Shown: in pieces, positions 17,001-24,759 of the stretch | Numbering within the stretch: position 1 is the stretch's first letter | How the letters are laid out: each line of letters opens with the position of its first letter | Assembly: GCF_002265435.1 (NCBI RefSeq) | Contig: NZ_NOKQ01000276.1 | Span: forward strand, 1 to 64,000 | Length of the DNA: 64,000 nt | Reading direction: 5' to 3' | DNA from: Tetzosporium hominis | GTDB taxonomy: Bacteria > Bacillota > Bacilli > Bacillales_A > Planococcaceae | Translations under genes and position numbers: made by a program | The notes under the pieces: model-generated | What the model was told of the DNA's origin: nothing | What the model saw: only the letters and a program-made list of their open reading frames with translations | The model's database searches: none

Positions 17001-17204
17001 GTGTGTAGGGGAAGCGTTCCGCGGGCTGAGTGAAATCGAGTTGCGAACGCCAGAAATCCACATCAAAACCATTCACCCCAACCGAGGCAAAGAGCGCCTC
17101 AATTGGTGCGCCTGGTTTTGATGAAATTTCTAGAGTGGCGTTCTACACATCTTGACCAAGGTCTCAGCTTCCGCTTATAATCCCGCTGGAGTCACCCCTA
17201 CACA
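17001..17204 (+). repeat. palindromic repeat A, copy 1, interrupted by a 119-bp unit
   Basis: GTGTGTAGGGG...GCTGAG (17001-17030) and CCAAGGTCTCAGC...CCCCTACACA (17156-17204) together equal the repeat at 52431-52515. The two halves are separated by 125 bp holding a unit of the AATCGAG/ACATCT family, located at the 5' edge of the terminal loop of repeat A. Confidence 0.88.
17034..17152 (+). repeat. 119-bp palindromic unit B1
   Basis: Starts AATCGAGTTGCGAACGCC and ends GGCGTTCTACACATCT. Outer arms GAACGCCAGAAATC and GGCGTTC, inner arms CATCAAAACCA / TGGTTTTGATG (perfect), tip GAGGC / GCCTC. Flanked on both sides by TGA (17031-17033, 17153-17155), possibly a short target duplication. Confidence 0.88.
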
Positions 17205-17223
17205 ATCTTTTGTTCATAGTGCT

Positions 17224-17745
17224 TCACACGTGATCTTTTTGTTGCTGTTTATAATATTGGCCTTTTTCATGGTATTCGCGTACGATGCGCTCCATATCTT
17301 TTCGATCTTCGTCGTTTACTGCTCGCACGACTTTAGCAGGTCTTCCGTAAGCCATCATACCAGGAGGAATAACTTTTCCTTGAGGAACCAGGCTACCAGC
17401 CCCAATAAAGGCACCTTCACCAATTTCCGCTCCGTCTAAAATGATGGACCCCATTCCAATCAACGCACCTTTTCGAATAGTGCAGCTATGTAAAGTCACT
17501 TGATGACCAACCGTCACTTCATCTTCAATGACTAATGGAAACTGAGGGCTTTGGTGCAAACAGCATAAGTCTTGAATATTTACTTTCTTACCGATTCGTG
17601 TGGCGTTGACGTCTCCCCGGATAATCGTATTGAAGAAAACAGAAGAGCCTTCATCAATTTCAACATCACCTGTAATCGTTACAAAGTCTGCCACAAAGAC
17701 AGAGGGATGGATTTTCGGAGTTTTTTCACCAAATGGATAGATCAT
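17224..17745 (-). CDS. ytoA: gamma-carbonic anhydrase-like hexapeptide-repeat protein YtoA
   Basis: 173-residue left-handed beta-helix protein with imperfect hexapeptide repeats over residues about 15-140 (for example IGMGSIILDGAEIGEGAFIGAG) and the likely metal ligands in CLHQSP and VTVGHQVTLHSC. Related to the gamma-class carbonic anhydrases; actual activity is not proven for this family branch. It is divergent from the ytpA-like gene and converges with metK across repeat R1. Confidence 0.88.
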   Translation of the reverse strand: MIYPFGEKTPKIHPSVFVADFVTITGDVEIDEGSSVFFNTIIRGDVNATRIGKKVNIQDLCCLHQSPQFPLVIEDEVTVGHQVTLHSCTIRKGALIGMGSIILDGAEIGEGAFIGAGSLVPQGKVIPPGMMAYGRPAKVVRAVNDEDRKDMERIVREYHEKGQYYKQQQKDHV

Positions 17746-17761
17746 AACAGACTTCCTTTCT

Positions 17762-17792
17762 CTACACTTGCTATACTATACAGTAAGTGTAG
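17762..17792. promoter_or_regulatory. inverted repeat in the ytoA/ytpA divergent promoter region
   Basis: CTACACTT and AAGTGTAG form 8-bp arms around a TATACT-containing centre. It is a possible operator or overlapping divergent -10 region; no regulator is suggested by sequence alone. Confidence 0.4.
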
Positions 17793-17817
17793 CAGAATCA
17801 GAAAGGGGAAGGTAGCC

Positions 17818-18606
17818 ATGTGGATATGGGAAGCAGAAAACCAACCAAAAGCAGTCGTGGTCATCGTCCACAATGTCTTTGAACATCATCGCCGCTATGC
17901 GTGGGTTATCGAGTATTTGAGACAAAATGATCTCCATGTGGTGATGGGAGACCTCCCGAGTCACGGAGAATCCGCAGAGAAAAAAGGGTTGCATAATGAA
18001 TCAATCAGAGAGTATGACCATTATCTTGAACGAGCCATCACCTACGCAAGTCAGTTTAACTTACCCATCTTCTTATATGGTCATGGGTTTGGTGCAACAC
18101 TCATTCTTCATTATATGAGAAAAGAGAGAGAGTCCATTGCAGGAGTACTCCTCACCAGTCCATGGATTGAGTTATTTGAAAGTCCATCTAAATGGGCTAG
18201 CCGCATAGCTAAATTGACGATCAATCAACGATTGAAATTTCCGATAGATCCACAACTCTATGTAGAAGACCCACAACTTCAAAAGGAATATGAAGAAGAT
18301 CCACTCATTCACACGACTGTTACAACAGATTGGTACGAAGCTCTTGTAGAGCGGATGAAAAGCGTGTCTCAAACGAAAAATGAATGGACAATTCCTCTTT
18401 GGCTCCAAGTGGCAAGTGATGACCGCATCATCAATGTAGCCGCAGTTCGGAACTGGATGAGTCATCAGAAGATGCAAACGATTCACTATTCGGAGTGGTC
18501 ACATATTCAACATGATATGCATCAACATGCGGACCGCGAATTTATTGCAAAGAGCGCCATCGATTTTATTCATCTCACCGTGTTACGACTTGGCTATGTG
18601 ATATGA
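17818..18606 (+). CDS. YtpA-like alpha/beta hydrolase-fold protein lacking the nucleophile serine
   Basis: 262 residues, matching the monoglyceride lipase/lysophospholipase family of B. subtilis YtpA (bacilysocin synthesis) in position and fold. The nucleophile elbow reads GHGFG at residues 88-92 (codons GGT CAT GGG TTT GGT), with Gly90 where G-x-S-x-G needs serine. The oxyanion-hole segment, usually HG, reads VHNVFEHH. The acid (ASDDR) and histidine region (HIQHDMH) remain. The frame is intact with a strong ribosome binding site (AAAGGGGAAGG), so this is more likely a non-catalytic or repurposed protein than a decaying gene. Confidence 0.85.
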   Translation: MWIWEAENQPKAVVVIVHNVFEHHRRYAWVIEYLRQNDLHVVMGDLPSHGESAEKKGLHNESIREYDHYLERAITYASQFNLPIFLYGHGFGATLILHYMRKERESIAGVLLTSPWIELFESPSKWASRIAKLTINQRLKFPIDPQLYVEDPQLQKEYEEDPLIHTTVTTDWYEALVERMKSVSQTKNEWTIPLWLQVASDDRIINVAAVRNWMSHQKMQTIHYSEWSHIQHDMHQHADREFIAKSAIDFIHLTVLRLGYVI

Positions 18607-18661
18607 CGTCTGACCTTAAATATGTTATACTCTAACGGCATAAAACAGAAGGAGAGAAACG

Positions 18662-19981
18662 ATGCAGCATCTAATTCGCAATATTATAGTAGAAAGTCCA
18701 TCAAAAGTTGGAAATCTAGGACTAGTGACATCTGCCATAGGAGCAGCTGAAGGAGACATTGGAGATATCAAATTGATCAAGAGTGGCCCTTTGACGACAG
18801 TGCGAGACATCTCCGTCACTTGTCGAGATGAAGTTCATTTAGAAACGGTCATTGCAAATATTGAAGCCATTGGAAACGGTGTCGAGATTCATGCCGTTAC
18901 AGATGATGTATTAAAAGCGCATGAAGGCGGAAAGATTGCCATGAAGAGTACAATCGACGTGCGTTCTTTAGGCGACTTGCAACGCGTCTACACGCCAGGT
19001 GTGGCAAGTGTATGCTTGGAGATTGAAAAACATCCAGAACAAGCGAAATACTTCACATCTATTGGTAAGTCAGTCGCTATCGTAACAGATGGGACGGCTA
19101 TTCTAGGACTTGGCAATATCGGTTCGGTAGCAGGTATGCCTGTTATGGAAGGGAAATCTGTTCTTCTTGACCAATTCGTGGGACTTAGTGGTGTTCCAAT
19201 CCTATTAGATACAAGTGATCCGGACCAAGTGGTGGAAACAGTCAAACATATCCATCAAGGATTTGGAGCCATTTTATTAGAAGACATTGGTTCTCCACAT
19301 TGTTTTGAAATCGAAGAGCGCTTGAAAGCAGAGCTACCGATTCCAGTCATGCACGACGATCAACACGGCACGGCTGTTGTTACTTTAGCGGCTGTACTAA
19401 ATGCATGCCGAGCAACTGGAGTCGATCCTACAAAAGCGACTGTCGGTCAAATCGGCCTAGGTGCAGCAGGACTTGCTATTGTCCGCATGCTTTTAGCATA
19501 TGGCGTAAAAGATGTGTATGGAATTGACCGTCAACCGGCTGCAATTGAACGCTTGCACAATTACGGCGGTAAGTCGAAAGAGACTTTAGACGAATTAATG
19601 AACGATTGTGATATCGTCATCGCCACGACTGGAGTTGAAGGATTGATTAAGCCGGAGATGGTGCGTAAAGGACAAATTATTTTGGCACTCTCTAATCCGA
19701 ATCCTGAAATCCAGCCTGCAGAAGCTATCAAAGCAGGAGCGGCGTTTGCAGCTGATGGGCGATCGGTCAATAACGTGGTAGGGTTCCCAGGAATCTTCCG
19801 CGGAGCACTCGATGCAGAAGCCAAACAGATCACGTATCCGATGTTGATTGCAGCTGCTGAGGCTATCGTTAGCCATACACGTCGTGGAGAGTTAATTCCA
19901 ACGCCACTCGATCCAGCACTTCACTTAGTGGTAGCGCGAGCTGTAGAAGAAGCTGCAGCAAAAGAAAAGCAATCACAATAA
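18662..19981 (+). CDS. NAD(P)-dependent malic enzyme with N-terminal ACT domain
   Basis: Oxidative decarboxylation of malate to pyruvate. 439 residues, the same length as B. subtilis MleA. Residues about 1-85 form an ACT-like regulatory domain; the catalytic part follows, with YTPGVASVC, TDGTAILGLGNIG, MHDDQHGTA and the Rossmann motif GLGAAGLA. The start ATG has AAGGAGAG 5 nt upstream. A candidate promoter (ATGACG-N17-TATACT) overlaps the end of the preceding gene. Cofactor preference cannot be read with confidence. Confidence 0.92.
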   Translation: MQHLIRNIIVESPSKVGNLGLVTSAIGAAEGDIGDIKLIKSGPLTTVRDISVTCRDEVHLETVIANIEAIGNGVEIHAVTDDVLKAHEGGKIAMKSTIDVRSLGDLQRVYTPGVASVCLEIEKHPEQAKYFTSIGKSVAIVTDGTAILGLGNIGSVAGMPVMEGKSVLLDQFVGLSGVPILLDTSDPDQVVETVKHIHQGFGAILLEDIGSPHCFEIEERLKAELPIPVMHDDQHGTAVVTLAAVLNACRATGVDPTKATVGQIGLGAAGLAIVRMLLAYGVKDVYGIDRQPAAIERLHNYGGKSKETLDELMNDCDIVIATTGVEGLIKPEMVRKGQIILALSNPNPEIQPAEAIKAGAAFAADGRSVNNVVGFPGIFRGALDAEAKQITYPMLIAAAEAIVSHTRRGELIPTPLDPALHLVVARAVEEAAAKEKQSQ

Positions 19982-19987
19982 TCATGG

Positions 19988-20023
19988 GAAATCCCGTTGA
20001 ACTAGGTTCAGCGGGATTTTTTT
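19988..20023 (+). terminator. malic enzyme terminator
   Basis: AATCCCGTTGAAC and GGTTCAGCGGGATT enclose TA, followed by eight T; lies between convergent genes and overlaps the stop region of the minus-strand gene. Confidence 0.88.
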
Positions 20024-20580
20024 TCGATTACCAATAATTCAGGTGGCGAATTTTTTTGATTTAAGAACGTACTGTGGAACACTTGAACCTCTTCTTGAGG
20101 AAGGGTAGAGACTTGTTTTAGTAACGCCTGCCGTTCGAGCTTTCCACTTACATGACCATGATAAATCACGATGACAATACGACCTCCAGGTTCGAGCCAT
20201 TTAAGGGCTGTCTCGATCGCTTGCCAAGTAGATGTACTCTCTGTTGTTACCTCATGTTCCGCTCCAGGAAGGTAACCCAAGTTAAAAACGACTGCACGAA
20301 TAGGGGACTCGATATATTTTTCTAAATTTGCATGGCTGTCTAAGGTGACTTGACACCAACTACTTACATCAGCTTCTTGAAGGCGTTTTTTTGTACTAGC
20401 AATCGCTTGTTCTTGTATATCAAAGGCAAGTACCTGGCCCGTTTCTCCGACAAGTTTCGCGAGAAAGAGAGTATCATGCCCGTTTCCCGCAGTTGCATCG
20501 ATTACACGATCTCCGGGGCGCACAATCTCTTTTAAGTACTGCTTAGATTGATGTAGAGCATTTTGAATCATAAGGCACAT
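20008..20580 (-). CDS. mnmM: tRNA mnm5s2U methyltransferase MnmM (YtqB)
   Basis: Class I SAM-dependent methyltransferase of the YtqB family, 190 residues. Motif I reads DRVIDATAGNGHDTLFLA, followed by VLAFDIQ and the NLGYLPG motif characteristic of this family. Family members in B. subtilis and S. aureus make the final methylation of mnm5s2U34 in tRNAs. ATG 20580 has AGGAG 5 nt upstream; ATG 20571 is an alternative. The frame extends further upstream but without a start signal. Confidence 0.85.
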   Translation of the reverse strand: MCLMIQNALHQSKQYLKEIVRPGDRVIDATAGNGHDTLFLAKLVGETGQVLAFDIQEQAIASTKKRLQEADVSSWCQVTLDSHANLEKYIESPIRAVVFNLGYLPGAEHEVTTESTSTWQAIETALKWLEPGGRIVIVIYHGHVSGKLERQALLKQVSTLPQEEVQVFHSTFLNQKNSPPELLVIEKKSR

Positions 20581-20659
20581 CCTTTCTCCTCTTAGTTTAT
20601 CATCTTGTCGGAAGTGAAAAAAAGGTCTAAACTGAGTGAAGTGAATGGAGATGTCAATT

Positions 20660-21832
20660 ATGCCAAAACGCGTCTGGCTACTAGTCATTGGAATGCTGAT
20701 CAATGTAACAGGGAATTCCTTGCTATGGCCACTCAATACTATATATATGAACGAATACTTGGATAAATCGTTGTCTGTTGCTGGGCTTGTCTTGATGGCG
20801 AATGCAGCAGCTGGAATTGTAGGCAACCTACTTGGTGGTTGGATGTTTGATAAACTAGGTGGTTACAAAGCTATTATGCTAGGTATTGCTATTACACTCG
20901 TAGCTCTCATTGGGCTAAATTTCTGGCACGGCTGGCCGCATTATGTGTACTTCATGATTGCAATAGGTCTTGGAGGAGGAATTGTCTTTCCGAGTATGTA
21001 TGCGCTTGTTGGTACAGCTTGGCCTGAGGGAGGCCGGCGTGGATTCAATGCGATTTATTTAGCTGCGAATGTTGGAGTAGCACTAGGACCAGCTGCAGCT
21101 GGGGTCATTGCAAGTTACTCATTCGATTATTTGTTTACCGCCAACATGTGGATGTACGTCCTATACTTTATCTTAGCCGCGGTAGCTTACCGAGAATACG
21201 ATAAAAAAGCAGCGGTCAATACGAATGTGATGCAAGAGCGCAGTCGCATCGACCGCAAAGCACCATTCTATGCTTTGTTATTGATTTCAGGAGCTTATCT
21301 ACTTGCATGGGTCGGTTATGTACAGTGGCAATCTACGATTTCTACTTATACACAAGAAATTGGGATCACGCTCAAACAGTACAGCTTACTATGGACGATA
21401 AACGGAGCCTTGATCGTTCTAGCCCAACCACTCATCTCGCCTGTAGTGAAACGATTGGAACATCGAATCAAATTGCAGATGGTCGTCGGGCTCCTCATCA
21501 TGCTCATTTCGTTTATAGTCGTAGCGTTTGCTGAGCAGTTCACGATGTTTGTGGTCTCCATGGTCATTTTGACTTTAGGGGAAATGTTTGTGTGGCCGGC
21601 TGTGCCGACGATCGCAAATCAACTTGCACCAGAAGGTAAGATTGGCTTCTATCAAGGAATCGTCAATAGTACTGCAACAATCGGTCGAATGATTGGACCT
21701 GTCATTGGAGGTGTAATTGCCGATTTGCAGGGGATGAGTATGATGTTGTTATTTATAACAGTGTTCATGGCAGCTGCGATTGTACCCGCACTTCTATATG
21801 ACCGTCCTTTAAGAAAGGAGCAACAAAGTTGA
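20660..21832 (+). CDS. MFS transporter (YttB-like)
   Basis: Major facilitator with about 12 membrane segments, 390 residues. The loop 2-3 motif reads GWMFDKLGGYKAIM (G-x3-D-x2-G-G-x-K). Best in-frame start is ATG 20660 with GGAG 9 nt upstream; 20645 is possible. The stop overlaps the TTG start of the following regulator (TTGA), so the two are cotranscribed and perhaps translationally coupled. Substrate unknown. Confidence 0.82.
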   Translation: MPKRVWLLVIGMLINVTGNSLLWPLNTIYMNEYLDKSLSVAGLVLMANAAAGIVGNLLGGWMFDKLGGYKAIMLGIAITLVALIGLNFWHGWPHYVYFMIAIGLGGGIVFPSMYALVGTAWPEGGRRGFNAIYLAANVGVALGPAAAGVIASYSFDYLFTANMWMYVLYFILAAVAYREYDKKAAVNTNVMQERSRIDRKAPFYALLLISGAYLLAWVGYVQWQSTISTYTQEIGITLKQYSLLWTINGALIVLAQPLISPVVKRLEHRIKLQMVVGLLIMLISFIVVAFAEQFTMFVVSMVILTLGEMFVWPAVPTIANQLAPEGKIGFYQGIVNSTATIGRMIGPVIGGVIADLQGMSMMLLFITVFMAAAIVPALLYDRPLRKEQQS

Positions 21833-23136
21833 AAGATTGGATCCAACATTTATCGACAGAAGTAATCGATCAGATTCTTGAAAATGCCTTTCAATGGTTC
21901 GTTGTTGTAGACCGAGAGTCAAAAATCCTCTATATCAACGAAGACTATTGCCACTTTTTAGAGGTGAAGCGAGAGGATGCAATAGGTCAGCATGTAGCCG
22001 ATATCATTGAAAACACAGAGATGCATATTGTAATGGAGAAGGGCGAAGCAGATATTGCCGCGCCTCATTATATTAAAGGTTCTTATATGCTCGCTAATCG
22101 AGTTCCGCTTGTAGTTGACGGAGAGATTGTCGGAGCTTTTGGCAGTGTGATTTTTCGAGATATGACGGACTGGAAACGTTTAAGTGCCCATGTGAAGACC
22201 ACCATGGAACGCATAGAGGAAAAGTTTAGCCCCACGTCGCACACTTTGTCTCGACTAGAAGACATCATCGGTGAGTCAGCTTCAATCCGAAAATTAAAAG
22301 AAACCGTGCGAATGATTGGACCTACTAAACTGCCTGTAGTGATTGAAGGAGAAACTGGTACAGGTAAAGAGATGTTTGCTGAGAGCATCCACCGTCTTTC
22401 AGAGCGGTCAGACGCATCATTTGTCAAGGTGAACTGTGCAGTCTTACCAGCAGAGCTTGCGGAACAAGAATTGTTTGAAGGCACCGACAGCAAATTAGCG
22501 CAAGCTTCAGGTGGCACTCTTTATATAGAAGAAGTTCATGCACTTCCCATTCCTCTTCAAGCAAAACTACTAAGAACCATCACTGAAATTGAACAAGGCG
22601 TTTTTGCGACAGCAGGAGATGTCAGGTTCGTGTTTTCATCGAATCGAAATCTTTCTAAGCTCGTAGATGACGGGCTTTTCAGGGAAGATTTGTATTACAG
22701 AATTCAATCGGTATACTTGAAGGTCCCAGCTCTTCGGGACCGAATGGAGGATTTCTCTCTTCTCACACGGCATTTTCTTCATCTGATTGAACAGGGCGAA
22801 GGGCGGAGAGGCTTGAAACTCGATCCAAAAACCGTGCGACATTTAGTGCAGTATAAGTGGCCAGGTAATGTGCGGGAACTTTTTAATACACTTAGAGCTA
22901 TGGTCTTTATGACGGAAGGAACTAGACTTACTACAGCAACTATTCCGATGCATATCTTTCAAAACGTCAAAGCATTCTCTAATCAAACGGGTCGCTTGGA
23001 CGATATCTTGTCGCAGACCGAGTTGCAAGTTCTTGAAAACACGTTAGCAGTTTATCCAGACAAAACCGAAGCTGCCAAAGTCTTAGGAGTCAGTAGATCG
23101 ACATTGTATGAAAAATTAAAAAAATATAACTTATGA
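21829..23136 (+). CDS. PAS-AAA+ enhancer-binding-type regulator without GAFTGA loop
   Basis: 435 residues: PAS sensor (about 15-110), AAA+ domain (about 140-370) with Walker A GETGTGKE (174-181), Walker B-like GGTLYIEEV (218-226, Glu replacing the usual Asp) and the arginine-finger segment FREDLYYRI, then a Fis-type HTH (about 400-435, KTEAAKVLGVSRSTLYEKL). The segment between ELFE and GGT is about 11 residues shorter than in NtrC relatives, deleting the GAFTGA loop that contacts sigma-54. Such forms (compare TyrR, Rhodobacter NtrC) work with the housekeeping sigma. TTG start with AAAGGAG 8 nt upstream. It precedes the ketone-body operon and probably controls it. Confidence 0.88.
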   Translation: MKDWIQHLSTEVIDQILENAFQWFVVVDRESKILYINEDYCHFLEVKREDAIGQHVADIIENTEMHIVMEKGEADIAAPHYIKGSYMLANRVPLVVDGEIVGAFGSVIFRDMTDWKRLSAHVKTTMERIEEKFSPTSHTLSRLEDIIGESASIRKLKETVRMIGPTKLPVVIEGETGTGKEMFAESIHRLSERSDASFVKVNCAVLPAELAEQELFEGTDSKLAQASGGTLYIEEVHALPIPLQAKLLRTITEIEQGVFATAGDVRFVFSSNRNLSKLVDDGLFREDLYYRIQSVYLKVPALRDRMEDFSLLTRHFLHLIEQGEGRRGLKLDPKTVRHLVQYKWPGNVRELFNTLRAMVFMTEGTRLTTATIPMHIFQNVKAFSNQTGRLDDILSQTELQVLENTLAVYPDKTEAAKVLGVSRSTLYEKLKKYNL

Positions 23137-23142
23137 CCTACT

Positions 23143-23186
23143 TTCCGGAAATTTAGACACAGCGTCCAATTTTCCGGATTTTTTAA
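23143..23186 (+). terminator. terminator behind the PAS-AAA+ regulator
   Basis: CCGGAAATTT and AATTTTCCGG form a 9-10-bp stem with a 13-nt loop, followed by ATTTTTTAATT. Confidence 0.75.
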
Positions 23187-23228
23187 TTGTCTATAATTCG
23201 CTTTTAACCTTGTTAATTTAATAAATAT

Positions 23229-23281
23229 GTCCGGAATTCTGGACTGAAGAAACTACTTCTGTTGTCACAGATTTGTCACAG
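23229..23281 (+). promoter_or_regulatory. candidate operator region of the scoA operon
   Basis: GTCCGGAATTCTGGAC (23229-23244) is a 16-bp palindrome with one mismatched pair; 18 bp later TTGTCACAG occurs twice in direct orientation with a 10-bp period (from 23262). Either could bind the adjacent Fis-type regulator. No convincing -24/-12 sigma-54 promoter follows. Confidence 0.5.
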
Positions 23282-23319
23282 TCTATTGCGGTGAGAAGAG
23301 GGTTCTGTTTTAATACTTA

Positions 23320-23333
23320 TGAAAGCGCTTTTT
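23320..23333 (+). promoter_or_regulatory. candidate cre (CcpA) site before scoA
   Basis: TGAAAGCGCTTTTT matches the consensus TGAAARCGYTWWCA at 12 of 14 positions and lies 29 bp before the scoA ATG, a typical repression position. Confidence 0.5.
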
Positions 23334-23361
23334 TATACACAATTCGAGGAGGAAGTTTCCT

Positions 23362-24051
23362 ATGAAGCCAATCTATTCTTCTGCAGAAGAAGCAGTCAGT
23401 CAAATTCAAGATGGAGCTACGCTAATGGTAGGCGGGTTTGGTCTTGTCGGTATTCCAGAGCAACTGATCATCGCTCTGGTCAACAAAGGTGTTAAAGATT
23501 TAACAGTCATCTCAAACAACTGTGGTGTGGATGATTGGGGTCTTGGTTTGTTACTTAAAAATAAACAAATTAAAAAGATGATCGGGTCATATGTTGGAGA
23601 GAACAAGGAATTTGAACGCCAAGTTCTTTCAGGCGAAATCGAAGTGGAGTTGACGCCTCAAGGTACACTCGCTGAAAAATGCCGTGCAGGTGGCGCTGGA
23701 ATCCCAGCATTCTTTACACCAGCAGGAGTAGGTACTGTTGTCGCTGAAGGCAAAGAAGTACGTGAGTTTGACGGCAAAGAATACGTTCTTGAAGAAGCTC
23801 TTGTTGCCGATTTCGCGCTCGTACGTGCTGCAAAAGCAGATAAGTTTGGAAATCTCATTTACAACAAGACAGCTCAGAACTTCAATCCTATGATGGCTGC
23901 CGCTGGAAAAGTCACAATTGCGGAAGTGGAAGAGATTGTGGAAACAGGAGATCTTGATCCTGCCATGATTCATACACCAAGCGTTTATGTACAAGGCTTG
24001 TTCCAAGCGCAGCAAGAAAAGCGTATTGAACGTTTAACAACGAGAGACTAA
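23362..24051 (+). CDS. scoA: 3-oxoacid (succinyl) CoA-transferase subunit A
   Basis: Alpha subunit (229 residues) of the two-subunit CoA-transferase that moves CoA from succinyl-CoA to acetoacetate, a step of ketone-body use. The family motif [10 protein letters not shown] is near residue 24. GAGGAGG precedes ATG 23362. First gene of the operon scoA-scoB-permease-hbd, which parallels B. subtilis yxjC-scoA-scoB-yxjF in content. Likely controlled by the upstream PAS-AAA+ regulator and CcpA (inference). Confidence 0.94.
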   Translation: MKPIYSSAEEAVSQIQDGATLMVGGFGLVGIPEQLIIALVNKGVKDLTVISNNCGVDDWGLGLLLKNKQIKKMIGSYVGENKEFERQVLSGEIEVELTPQGTLAEKCRAGGAGIPAFFTPAGVGTVVAEGKEVREFDGKEYVLEEALVADFALVRAAKADKFGNLIYNKTAQNFNPMMAAAGKVTIAEVEEIVETGDLDPAMIHTPSVYVQGLFQAQQEKRIERLTTRD

Positions 24052-24068
24052 TTTGAGGAGGGATTTTC

Positions 24069-24728
24069 ATGACATTATCAACGCGTGAATTTATTGCAAA
24101 ACGTGCAGAGATGGAAATTGAAGACGGGAACTATGTCAACTTAGGTATCGGTATCCCAACACTAGTAGCCAACTTTATCTCACCAAACAAGACGGTAGTT
24201 TTACAATCGGAAAACGGTCTGCTTGGAATTGGACCTTATCCTACAAAAGATCAAGTCGATCCTGATTTGATCAATGCAGGTAAAGAAACAGTAACAACAA
24301 TTCCGGGTTCTGCATTCTTTACTAGCGCAGAGTCTTTTGCCATGATCCGTGGAGGCCATATTGATGTTGCTATCCTAGGGGGTATGGAAGTATCTGAAAC
24401 AGGCGACCTCGCCAACTGGATGATTCCGGGCAAGATGATCAAAGGGATGGGCGGCGCTATGGACCTTGTCCACGGAGCAAAAAAGATTATTGTCATCATG
24501 GATCACGTGGCAAAGGACGGATCTCCAAAAATTAAAAAAGAATGTACACTTCCACTGACAGGTAAAGGTGTGGTCAATATGATCATCACAGACCGTGCAG
24601 TGATTGAAGTGACAGAGCAAGGACTTGTGTTAAAAGAAGTCTTTGAAGGACATACAATTCAGGGCGTCGTCGAAGCAACTGAAGCGGACCTGAATGTGGA
24701 GAACGTGAAGGAGAACGTTTCGTTCTAA
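24069..24728 (+). CDS. scoB: 3-oxoacid (succinyl) CoA-transferase subunit B
   Basis: Beta subunit, 219 residues, containing the catalytic glutamate in [11 protein letters not shown] (about residue 46) that forms the glutamyl-CoA thioester. NLGIGIPT and [14 protein letters not shown] are further family segments. Begins 17 bp after scoA with GAGGAGGG as binding site. Confidence 0.95.
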   Translation: MTLSTREFIAKRAEMEIEDGNYVNLGIGIPTLVANFISPNKTVVLQSENGLLGIGPYPTKDQVDPDLINAGKETVTTIPGSAFFTSAESFAMIRGGHIDVAILGGMEVSETGDLANWMIPGKMIKGMGGAMDLVHGAKKIIVIMDHVAKDGSPKIKKECTLPLTGKGVVNMIITDRAVIEVTEQGLVLKEVFEGHTIQGVVEATEADLNVENVKENVSF

Positions 24729-24759
24729 AACGACCCCAAGAACAGATGGGGGAAAACTA

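Noticed and set aside
17152-17439. Plus-strand 95-codon frame
   Set aside because: It is antisense to ytoA and starts inside repeat A without a binding site.
17818-18606. Calling the YtpA-like gene a pseudogene
   Set aside because: The frame is full length with a strong ribosome binding site and normal composition; only the active-site residue is changed.
23270-23300. Sigma-54 promoter before scoA (TGTCAC then TTGCG)
   Set aside because: The spacing is one base too long and the invariant GG of the -24 element is absent; the neighbouring regulator also lacks GAFTGA.
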